Shown here piece after piece: positions 33,914 through 45,900 of a DNA stretch of 64,000 nucleotides. The DNA is from Anisus vortex (Eukaryota > Mollusca > Gastropoda > Planorbidae), in the NCBI GenBank assembly GCA_949126835.1, contig OX421507.1, forward strand, positions 8,708,121 through 8,772,120, read 5' to 3'. The position numbers and the translations under genes are program-made. The notes under the pieces were generated by a model. It saw nothing but the letters and a program-made list of their open reading frames with translations, ran no database searches and was not told the origin of the DNA. Each line of letters begins with the position of its first letter. Position 1 is the stretch's first letter.

Positions 33914-36900
33914 TCAATTCCATCCTTGGCTTAGCAGATATTGGGCTCTAGCAATGACGTCATTGCTGTAATCATTATTGGTGGATCCAACGTCAAGTCC
34001 ATCCCAGGACCGAACATTGCTGACTCCAAAGTTATATGCGGCAACACCACCTGAAAATATAAATATTCTTTGGACTCGGCAATTAAGTAAAAACACAAAT
34101 ACTTTTTTTTACTGATATGGTAACTTGTGAGATAAATTAACTTGTGTGCTGATAATTTATATTTTGTGTGCTGATAACTTGAGTTGTGTGTTGATAAATC
34201 AAATTGTGTGCTGATATGTTATATTGTGTGCTGATATGTTAAATTGTGTGCTGATAAGTTAAATTGTGTGTTGATAAGTTATATTGTGTGCTGATAAGTT
34301 AAAATGTGTGTTGATAAGTTATATTGTGTGCTGATATGTTATATTGTATGATGATATGTTAAATTGTGTGTTGATATGTTAAATTGTGTGTTGATATGTT
34401 AAATTGTGTGTTGATAAGTTAAATTGTTTGCTGATAAGTTAAATTGTGTGTTGATAAGTTATATTGTGTGCTGATAAGCTAAATTGTGTGTTGATAAGTT
34501 ATATTGTGTGCTGATATGTTATATTGTGTGCTGATATGTTAAATTGTGTGATGATATGTTACATTGTGTTCTGATATGTTAAATTGTGTGCTGATATGTT
34601 ATATTGTATGATGATATGTTAAATTGTGTGTTGATATGTTAAATTGTGTGTTGATAAGTTAAATTGTTTGCTGATAAGTTAAATTGTGTGTTGATAAGTT
34701 ATATTGTGTGCTGATAAGCTAAATTGTGTGTTGATAAGTTATATTGTGTGCTGATATGTTATATTGTGTGCTGATATGTTAAATTGTGTGATGATATGTT
34801 ACATTGTGTTCTGATATGTTAAATTGTGTGCTGATATGTTAAATTGTGTGGTGATAAGTTACAATGTGTGTTGAAAATTAACAATTTGTGCTGATAAGTT
34901 AAATTGTGTGGTGATAAGTTATATTAAGTGTTGATAAGTTAAATTGTGTGCTGATAAGTTAAATTGTGTGACAAGTTAATTTTTTTTTGCTCATTTTTAA
35001 ATTGTGTGACAAGTTAAATAAAGTGCTGATATGTCAAATAAAGGGCTGATAAGTTAAATAAAGTGCTGATTAATTTAGTTCTGCGATGATAATCTAACAA
35101 TATAGATTTTGATTACTAATGGGCTTTTCTTTTTAATATATTGGTGGATATTTTCTCACCTTGTAGCTGTCTTGCTGGTGACCAAGAAGGCATTTTCTTT
35201 TGCACCTGATATAAAAATTTGAAATTGTTAAATATTAATCTATGTATTAAACCATAAAGAATTTCACTTCTTTTGAAACATTAGAAGCAAAATACAAATC
35301 TTTTTATGTAACAAATTCACCCACCGATACGTCACTAATTTTAAAAGTGGATATTTAAAAAAAAAAAGGAATCCCTTTTAAATAATTTCATCATCATCAT
35401 CAAATCCTTGACCGATATGGTCGTCGGAAAGGGGGGGGTTGAATGGACACCCTCAGTAGTCATCATTCGTTATTTTTGCCTATATTGAGCGGCGGTCAAT
35501 AGTTCGGTCATTTGCAGCTTCGTCTGAATCTTTTAAATTATCAAACCAGAATTTCCGCGGCGGCCTCTCCGACGTCCACCTTCTACAATGACTTGCAGCA
35601 TGATTTTTTGGGCAGGTTATTATGCCGCAACACATGACCAAACCATGTCATCTTTCACCACTTGATTGTTGCGATAATGGTTTCTTGAGGGCCCGCATTG
35701 GAGGATATTCTTTCCCAGACCTACCCATTATTAAATTATTTAAAAATCATTTAAATTAGTATAAAAGGGTTTAATAAAGCAGCGGGTTCTAATTCCAATG
35801 AATACGATGGGATAGTGTGGCGAGCATAGTACACAGCCGCCGTTTCTTTACCTAATAATATCGATAACTTTTCAAGGTTGAGTTTACTACAATTCGACGT
35901 CTCCATTTGGAAAAGAATTCCTGGCGAATTCAAGTATATTTAATCGCAGTGTTAATAAGGGCGATTTGTTAAGGTGGTTAAAGTTCAATAGATGAACAAA
36001 ACAAACCATAACAATGAATATTAATATTTTCTGGCAGGTTTACCTGTAAAAAAAAGTGAAAGTATTCCTGTTGGGCAAAATCGATCCATAGGTCCGGTAA
36101 AGCAGCGTTCACCAGTTTCTGTGGCCACGGCTTACTAGGAAAAATTTTCGGCCAGTAAAATGCCTAGCCGCCTATACTTTGACCCAGCTAATGTCAGGTA
36201 CCCATCAGTGCTGAGTATATTCGTGGACACCCTCAACACATGGGAAAAAGTCCTAGCCTTCACCAGGATTTAAACCACACAACTCGAGTACGTCACCAAG
36301 CCCCTAGGTTTACATTGATAATGGATTGCCTAATTAAAAAAAAATCTAGGTAAATAAAAAAGTAGTTTCACATATCGAATGCACCAACCTTCTTGATGTT
36401 ATCAATCAATATGTTCTTGGTCATCATTTCAATATGAGCACAACTGTTCCATGGTACCGATGTACATGGTTGGCCGGAGTTAGCGAGGTCACACTTTGAA
36501 TATAGAATTATATATAGAAATGTCACAATGACTATAGAAATATAATATCAACAATGTCTTTTGTTAATTATTTTACAGCTCTTTAAGTTAAAAAATATTG
36601 TCATGCAATTTGATTTCATATAAAATTGAAAATTGAACAGAATTATTTTTAGAAAAAAAGATTATACAAATACTATTTTAGCTATAATAGTCGGTGTATT
36701 TGGCCCTGCTATCACTGAGAATGTACAGGGCCATGGATATCAAAAGACTTCATACACTTGATTATTTTAAAAAACAATGGACGGAATTCAAAACAAAAGC
36801 TATTAGCACAGCCATTATTATACATTTGCAATGCATGAATAGGAACATGGTACGGATGTAGCTATTGGAACATTGTGCAGATGTAGCAATTGGAACACAG

Positions 36901-39900
36901 TACAGACGTAGCAATTGGAACACAGTACAGACGTAGCTATTGGAACACAGTACAGACGTAGCTATTGGAACACAGTACAGACGTAGCAATTGCAACACAG
37001 TACAGACGTAGCTATTGGAACAGTGTTCTGGTGTAGCTATAGGAACATGTACAAATGTAAATAATTTTTCCTAAGATCTTTTCTAGCTTTGAAATGGCCA
37101 CAATAGGCCAATCACAAAGTTTCAATGGAAGGTCGGCCTCCAAAGAGCACGCAACGCCTCTGATTATATCATATTTAAAGCAATAGCAATTGTCAGATAA
37201 ACAGAAAATAAAAAAACAACTCCTTATTCCACGTGCATGAATAAATGCATACAAGTACTTTTTCTACCCGAGTGGCATGCGGGCAAAGAATGGGTTTCCT
37301 GAACAAAGATGGAAAACCAATATTTTGACATCATTTAAAACAGTAATCAAAATGCAATACTAGACTGATAGGTATGGGACGCAATAATCGTCTGAATAAA
37401 AAGAACGTCTGTAACAAATAAGATAAGCAATTAAAAAGATGTAATATAAAGACATGAAACGAAAAAAGCACCTGCATTATCCCATAAGCCCTTCCTTTAT
37501 CTCCGTAACCGTTAGTTTTTTCTAAGAGCGATCCGCCCCTGGATTCTCTGCTTGCAATGGCAGCAATAACAGATGCCTGGATACCTAATGAATGAAAAGG
37601 ATAATGCTGAATGGAAGCTAGGGGGAGATACAGGAAGAATTATCTTATACGACAGATTCAATGCAATTAAGAAAACCCATAGATAGGTGTTCTGTCATAA
37701 AGATAGATAGATTAGATAAACCGACAGATAAATAACAAGTTATAAAAAATTGTGTTGGGGTTCAAAGGATTTAGGAATTATATTAAGCCACAGTCTGATA
37801 ATGTATGAATTATATTAAATGATAATCTCAAAGACGAACGTAAAAATAACAAAATAAAAGGAGGGACGTATGATGCTAGAAAGTATGACGCGTTAGTTAG
37901 AGATGACGTTGGTAAGATATTGAGACATATTACACGACCTTAGGGAATGATAGGACGTGTTTTTGGCTAGGATCTAGACTGTCTAATTTAATTAAGATAT
38001 ACCCGCTATATATGTTGCTGAGTTATATATTTATTGATTAAACATGTTGAGTTCATACTGTAGTGATAACTTGTGTATCGGTATTTGGACACTGAATGTT
38101 TCGTTAATTAGAGTTAAGATTTGTGTCCACTTCCTGTGTTTTTATTTTGATGCACGTTGACTTACTGTCCCTCACGATTGAAGGCTAATCGTATTGTTCT
38201 AGTAATTATTAAATAAATAATCCTGTACAGCTTTTTGGTCATTAACTATAGCAAACCAATTCATTACATGGTGTCAGAAGTATTATGGCTAAATTCCACC
38301 CGCCAGAGCAATTCGACTTCAGTTCGCCTACGAAGTGGCCCGAGTGGAGAGAACGGTTCTTAAGATTCAGAATGGCCACTAAGCTAGGCAAGGAAGAAGG
38401 CTCAGTACAAGTAAGCAGCCTTATCTATGCAATGGGGGCAGATGCTGAAAAAATTTATTCTACGTTTACTTTCGAGGCTGGTCAATCCAGGCCTGAAGAA
38501 AACTTTGAATTAATACTAAGCAAATTCAATAGTTACTTTACACCCAAACGAAATATCATACATGAGAGAGCCAAATTTTACACCTGTAGCCAAAAGGAAG
38601 GCGAAAGTGTAGAACAATATATACGAACACTGTATGAATTAGCAGCTTATTGTGAGTTCTCTGATAAAAACGACAGTATCAGAGATCGACTCGTACTGGG
38701 ACTCACAGATAGGGAGATCTCACAAAAACTGCAGCTGCAGAGAGACCTGACTTTGGATGCTGCTGTTGAAATAGCTAGGCACTATGAGATGGTGAAGGGA
38801 CAATTGTTGGACCAGCGAGGTTTGTCAACGGACTCAGTCAGGTATGGCGCTCCGCGTCGCCAGACTCATTCACAATCGATCGGTGGGAAGGGAGAAGGAA
38901 GTGCAAGGAGGGAAAGTACAGGAAATACTTTCGTCTCACATAAAAGGAGAATCAGCCAACTTTGCTAAGAAATGTGGAAATTGTGGACAATCCCATTACA
39001 AGACAGCCTGTCCAGCAAAGGACAAGTCGTGTCGCCACTGTGGTAAATTAGGTCATTTCATCTCAGTGTGTCGTCAGCGAAAGCAACATCGTGACGTTCA
39101 CAGTATTATGCATCATGACACAGTTACCCAGTCATACACATTTGACTCAATATTGTCAACAGTTGCAGAGCCACCATGGAGAGTGACAGTTAACATTCAC
39201 AATCTACCAATTAACTTTAAAATTGACACAGGTGCTGATGTTAGTGTTATTTCCAGAGCTACTTATAACAAGATAAGCCCTAGTCCTAAACTAACTCATT
39301 CTACTGCAACTCTGCGAAGTCCTGGTGGTTTCTTACAGAACTTGGGAGAATTTACTGCTCCAGCTACATTCCAAAACAAAAAGTTTCAAATTCGTCTTTT
39401 TGTTATTAATGAGGAGACTGACAGTCTTTTGGGTAGAGGCGTAGTTAATGCCCTGGGTCTTGTGCAGAAAAATATCAATGAAATCGGAGCAGCAGTTCCT
39501 CTTGACTTATCTACACACATAAAGTGCACTCCGGTTACCATTAAAATTTGCAAAGATGCTGAGCCATATAGCTTACCTACAGCAAGGAGAGTGCCAATAC
39601 CTCTTATTGACAAGGTCATGGTTGAACTACAACGGATGGAAAAAGCAGGCGTAATAGAACCTATTACCGAAGCAACAGATTGGTGTGCTCCAATGGTACC
39701 AGTCTTAAAGAAGAATGGATCAATTCGTATTTGTACAGACTTTAAGAAGCTCAATTCTGCAGTGAAGCGGGAACGCTATGTGCTTCCTGTATTAGATGAT
39801 ATACTACACAAGCTTCAAGGTGCAAGAGTATTCTCAAAATTGGATGCAGCTTCCGGATTTTGGCAAATTCCTTTAGACAGTTCCACTGCAAAGCTGACTA

Positions 39901-42900
39901 CCTTTATAACACCTTTTGGTCGATACTATTATAAAAGGCTACCATTTGGCATCACAAGTGCACCTGAGATTTTCCAGAGGGTGATGGAAAATATTCTGGA
40001 AAAAGAGCAAAACGTAATTTGCTATTTTGATGATGTTCTTGTCTTTAGTAAAACAGAGAAAGAACATGAAAAACACTTGTCAGCAGTTCTAAAAAGGCTG
40101 AATGAAGTGAATCTTCAACTAAACCAAGAAAAGTGTGAGTACAGAAAGAAGGAAATTGATTTCCTGGGCCATCGCATCAGTAAGGATGGTATAAGTCCAG
40201 ATCCTATCAAGGTTTCTGCTATTATTGACATGCCAGAGCCACAAGATGTTGAGGAGTTACGTCGCCTACTTGGCATGGTAAACTTCATGGGCAGATACAT
40301 TCCAAACATATCCACAATTCTTCGTCCTCTGACACAATTGTTGGAGAAGAAAAACCATTGGACATGGGGATCATCTCAAATAAATGCACTTACACAGGTA
40401 AAGAAAATGCTCACATCTACACCAACACTTGCATTCTTTGACATTTTAAGGCCATGTGTTGTAAGCGTTGATGCAAGTTCCTATGGAATTGGTGGAGTGC
40501 TTCTTCAAGAATGTGATGGTAAACTCAAACCTGTGGTTTTCTGCTCACGTACCCTGACTCCAGCAGAAAAGAATTACGCGCAGATAGAAAAAGAACTTTT
40601 GGCAGCAGTATGGACTTGTGAAAAGCTTCAAAAGTACCTCATGGGACTACCATCATTCACATTACAGACTGATCACAAGCCACTGATATCTTTGATCAAT
40701 GTTCGAGACCTGCAAGACACACCAATACGTTGCCAGAGAATGCTTATAAGGCTCATGCGCTTTAATGTTCATGCTACTTACATACCAGGCGTACAACTTA
40801 TCATTGCTGATACACTGTCGCGCAGCCCACAACAAGTAAACGTTGGGTTGGACAAAGAAGTGGATCGCCTCATTCAGGATATTGACTCTCATATAGACTC
40901 AGTTCGAATGTCTTGGCCGGCGTCCGATGCGAAACTTTTACAGTTTGCAAGTGAATCAGAGAAAGACCCTATCATTAATACTGCCATCAAGTACACTGAA
41001 AATGGCTGGCCTAAATATGTGAAAAATATTGAACAATATCTCAAGGATTTCTACAATGTGCGCTTTGAACTGAGTGTTCATCAAGGCATGCTTATCAGAG
41101 GTTCCCAAATAGTAGTACCAAGGTCACTTAGAGCAGAAATTCTGAGCAGAATCCATGATGGTCATTTGGGCATTACAAAATGTCGGGAGAGAGCGAAACA
41201 GTCTGTATGGTGGCCTGGAATTAGCGGCGAAATCCAGCAGCTCGTTTCTTCTTGCCAACATTGTGAACAGAAGATGCCAACTTTCAGAAGAGAGCCCATC
41301 ATGTCAACACCACTTCCCAGCAGACCATTTCAGATGATCGGTGCTGACATTTGTGACTTCAAAGGTCAGAATTATCTCGTAGTGGTTGATTACTACTCGA
41401 GATATCTGGAGATCTTGCCACTTTCTAGCATGACCTCAGTGGTCGTCATTACTAAATTTAAATCCATTTTTGCACATCATGGAATCCCGGAATCACTAGT
41501 CACTGATAACGGTCGCCAATTTACTTCCAGAGAATTCCAAACGTTTTCAGAAGAGTGGAATTTCCTGCACGTTACTAGTTCGCCATACTATGCCCAAAGC
41601 AACGGTGAGGCAGAACGAGCAGTTCAGGAAGCGAAGAAAATATTAAGTCAAGCAGACCCTTTTCTAGCTTTAATGAACTACAGATCATCACCAACTACAG
41701 CCACAGGGTACAGTCCCGCTGAGTTAGTGATGGGTCGTAAAATCAGAACTATCCTACCAACATTGCCAGTCAATCTTTCTCCAAAAATCATAGAAAGAAA
41801 GTCTATTCTTGGAAAGGACGAAGGGAGGAAAAGGGCAAATCAGATCTACTATAACAGACGTCATGGTACTAGAAAGCTTCCACCTTTAGAGCCAGGTACC
41901 AAGGTCTTACAGAAACTAGACCATGAGCGACAATGGACAAATCCAGCCACTGTAATCAGAAGCGTGGCTCCCAGATCATATCTAATCAAGACTTCTTTTG
42001 GGACTTTCCGTAGGAACAGAAAACACTTACGTCCAACATCAACATTTGTTCCTACCTCTATCGGTTCCCTACCTGACAATGACGATGCCATTGTTACTGA
42101 ACAACAGAATGGCATGCCTCAACCTCAAAGAGATCCAGGTTTTACCAACCCTCAAGAACCGGATAATAACACTACTGAAACCCACCTTGAACCCCAAGAG
42201 CAGGCGTATGGCCCACCTGTTGGCTCTACGGTTTTGACAACTCGGTCTGGACGTATCATTAATCCACCTGCCAGATATCGGAATGACTAAACGTAAAAGG
42301 GGGAGATGTAGTGATAACTTGTGTATCGGTATTTGGACACTGAATGTTTCGTTAATTAGAGTTAAGATTTGTGTCCACTTCCTGTGTTTTTATTTTGATG
42401 CACGTTGACTTACTGTCCCTCACGATTGAAGGCTAATCGTATTGTTCTAGTAATTATTAAATAAATAATCCTGTACAACTTTTTGTTCTAGTGTGTTCAT
42501 AAACACTAACAAACCAATTCATTACACATACCATAGTCGAAGCATTATTTTAAAGTGTTTCGGAATGCAAGCGTGAAATATTGTTTATACTAAATGTGTG
42601 GCCTGCCTCTGGGGTCATAATTCAATACAACATTTAAATTAACGGCCATTGGTAGATAGCTAGATATATAGATAGAAAGATAGTTGGATAGATAGAATAG
42701 ATAGCCTAGACGGACAGGTAGATAGATAAAATAGACAGACAGATAGATAGGTAGATTTTATTGGCTTAAATTCATGTATAAAGTTTCCTTAAAAGTGTTA
42801 CTAAATTTATATATTGATTTGACTAATGGCTTTACACTTTAAGTATTAATGTGTTTTTTTTCACAGAAGTTTATTCATTGAAAATGCACTGACAATATCA

Positions 42901-45900
42901 AAGTCAAATACACATCAATTTTAACTAAGGAGAAAGGAAAGACGACAAATGTGTACATTTTTACAAAACCAAAGGGAAAGAATAGAGCAAGGAGTTTTGT
43001 AACAACTATTTTTATGGTTATTGCCCTTATTGGGAAATCAAAAAAGTTAATCTTGAAATAAGTTCATATTCATATTATGTCATTATACATAAAGAGAGGA
43101 TAGAGGACCATGATTTTAATATTTACAAATCCAAAGGATAGAAGACAAATTAGGAGATTTTTAAGGTACTTAAATTATATGTATTTACGCATGTCTTGCT
43201 TACTTCCATTCGTTCTGTTTATTGTTACATAGTTTTCCATCTGTTCATCGCTTTCATATCATTTTTTAACATAGGTACCGGTATATCATTCGTTCATTCA
43301 TTCGTATTTTTCCTTTTATTTATTTTAGCGGCATTGTTATGCCTTTTACACACTGTTTTAATATATCATTATCAAAACGTTACTAAAATATTTGTTAATC
43401 TCACTATTATAAAACTCACTGAGACATTTCTTAAACATGAGCATTAATATCGTTATTAAATCATTTTTAAGACATTTTAAACATGGGAATTAAAGAATGA
43501 TATTTAGTTTTGTAGAGGGGGATGTAGAAGGAGGCAAGTTGCATCCGAGTAGATTTTACATGAGGCTTGTTAAGATTTATTGAATGTTTGTTTGTAACGC
43601 TAGGGTGGAGGATAAAAGGTATGTTGTGAAAATAGGGAATCGGTGACTTGTCTCGCTTGTCTTTCCCGTCGGCTAGACGACGCTGAGTCGGTTTGACCTT
43701 CGCCTGTGATCGCCTTAGCGCCACCGCCAACGTGGGAAAGGGGCGGGTATTAGTATATCGCTTTCAAGTTTTCTTATCTAATACATTACAGACGCTCCTT
43801 CTATAGAGAAGATTATTGCGTCCTACGCTCATCCATGGTTCCAACTGTTCCACTTGCAGTCGGTGTACGTTGATAGTTTATTTAGAGTATAAAGGTTTGT
43901 TTCATACTATATGGGATGGAAGGGGGGGGGGGGGTAAAAAATGGTTAATACCGGACAGGCGTGGCTTTTCTAGCTTCCCTCCCCTCCCGCCACGGGACCC
44001 ATAGACGCCCGATTTCCACCTGACGCCAGCTGGGCACTCGTGGTGGGGGAAAGGTTGGGGGCTGATGTCGTTATACCACGGTCCTTTGAACTTTTTTACA
44101 AAGAGGGCAAAAGTACCACAGTCATGGTGTTATTATAAAATTGGTGAGACATACACGATGTGTATTGGTAATGGAAAAAACTTTTCACTGGCTACCAGAC
44201 TTTAAATAAGCTTATATGATACAAATGACAAGACTTGATAATGTGGTGAGGAATACATATGAACTGGTTGAATATTTGCTATAAATAGCACAGCATGACA
44301 ATGTATAAAATGGTATGGGATTAGAAAAAAAAAAGGGGGGGGGTGGCTGAGCATTTGAAAAAAAAAAGTTAAACTGTTTTACCTAGTGGGCAAAAAATAC
44401 CCTAATCATGATGGTACCGATATTATAAAATTTATGAAGGTTTCACAATTTATATTAGCATGGTTTAAATATATGATACAAATTATACAAATAGCAAGAC
44501 ATAATAATGTACAATATTGTAGGAAGGTAGAAAAAGGGACTCAGTGTGTTACCAAGTCTCCCTCCCCTGTACGACGCATGGCAAACGTTAGTTTCTTTCT
44601 CAGCTAGGAGCAGAGTCGTTTGACTAGTTTTTTCCCAGTCGAGTTGGTGTCTGTGTTAGTTCGACGTGTCAAATCACTGTGTTGATTGGTTCGGTCACAC
44701 AAGGGTTGTCGTAGTAAAATTGAAAGGGGTCTAAAAATAGCTATCAAAGTGTGGTTTTATTCTGCATATGTTGTCTGTTCGTTCTCCGTTAAGTTATTTT
44801 ATGTAGAAATATAGTTTTGTAGTTCAGAAATGATGTGGGTTTATTTGTCTATGTCTATTTCTTGGGGGGGGGGGGGGGGGGGAGTGTCTTGTCGGAATCT
44901 GGATTGTCGGAGTCGTCGATGTCTTCTGGGGATTGGGGAGGCTTCTATCCTGACGCTCTCTCGTAATGCGTGTAATCATTGTATTCAGGATCATTTTGGA
45001 CTTTATTGAGAACATAGTATTTTGTGTTGGATCCGCCCTCTGTGTAGGCTCTGTGTATACGATTTCCCCATATTCCTCCATGTATGCCGACTTGCGGGGA
45101 TCCATAGGGGAGATGATTTTCCGGAATGGGCGTTTTGCTTTGGGGATTCTCTGAGGTTTCTTTTGGTTCAAAGGGGGGGGGGGGGTCATCTTATTAATTT
45201 AAGTATAATTCTTTCATTTTTTTTTTGACGTCAAGACAACTTTGATGAATGTGTGTGACGTATTTGAGATTTCCGACATATTATTTTATACCGCGATTAT
45301 TGAACGTTTCTCTATTCTCTAGATAGCATTTTTTATAGTCTGTTTATTAAATTACTGTATTTATTTTATTCCCCTTGTTAAATATACAATTTTGTCTTTA
45401 TTGTTAACCTTTTTTATTTTCAATACAATTTACATATTGATTTACATAATGATAAAGTTTATAACTTATGAACTATTTACTTCCCTTCCTTTTTAACTTA
45501 ATAGCTACTGTACATTAGTATTGTTACCTCCCTTATCTAATACATTTTATTTGTTTTAGCTGGTTTGTGTTCCTTTCGTATAAATTTTTCTTGTTTGTTC
45601 TTTTAGCTTTAACTATCTAAACATAGTTTTTTCTTCTATTGAAATTTAACTATCTCAAAAACTGTTGTTAAAAATGTGTTGTTGTTTTTTTGTTACAATA
45701 TTCTCATTTTAATAAACGTTTGGATGTTGTAGTTGTTTTTTTTTTGTTTTTTTTTTGTAGTTTTTTTTTTTTTTTTTTTTAAATCATTGCAGTGAGTATT
45801 GAAGACGCTCAAATTATGTAAGCAGTCGCGCTACACAATAGATCACCATTACTATTACATTATAATTTCCTTTTCTCCCTCCCCCTTCCCAATCTTTACT

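Larger units (their letters stand above)
38059..42526 (+). mobile_element. Ty3/Gypsy LTR retrotransposon in intron 3 of gene 3
   Basis: 4468-bp element with 5' LTR 38059-38268, primer-binding site, gag, pol, polypurine tract and 3' LTR 42307-42526. It is flanked by a 5-bp duplication CATAC (38054-38058 and 42527-42531). Unit 1 shows the empty site near 18476-18480 (GTTCATACTATAG). It is antisense to the lysozyme gene. No envelope frame is present. The pol frame is uninterrupted, so the copy is young. Confidence 0.95.
42850..45200 (-). mobile_element. Retrocopy with poly(A), inserted in intron 3 of gene 3
   Basis: On the minus strand it ends AATAAACTTCTGTG followed by eight A (42853-42876), a polyadenylated 3' end. 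The flanks AAGTATTAAT (42840-42849) and AAGTATAATT (45202-45211) look like a degenerate target duplication, and unit 1 (18809-18830) has the uninterrupted site. The source is unknown: a host mRNA or a LINE. It contains several poly-G or poly-C runs. Confidence 0.6.

Noticed and set aside
36762..36998. Minus-strand frame with repeated LRLYCVPIATS
   Set aside because: Translation of the 25-bp minisatellite in intron 4 of gene 3.
39386..39754. Minus-strand 122-codon frame within the Gypsy pol gene
   Set aside because: Shadow of the pol coding strand. Other antisense frames in pol are rejected for the same reason.
43196..43447. 83-codon hydrophobic plus-strand frame
   Set aside because: Phenylalanine- and isoleucine-rich translation of T-rich sequence inside the retrocopy, on its antisense strand.
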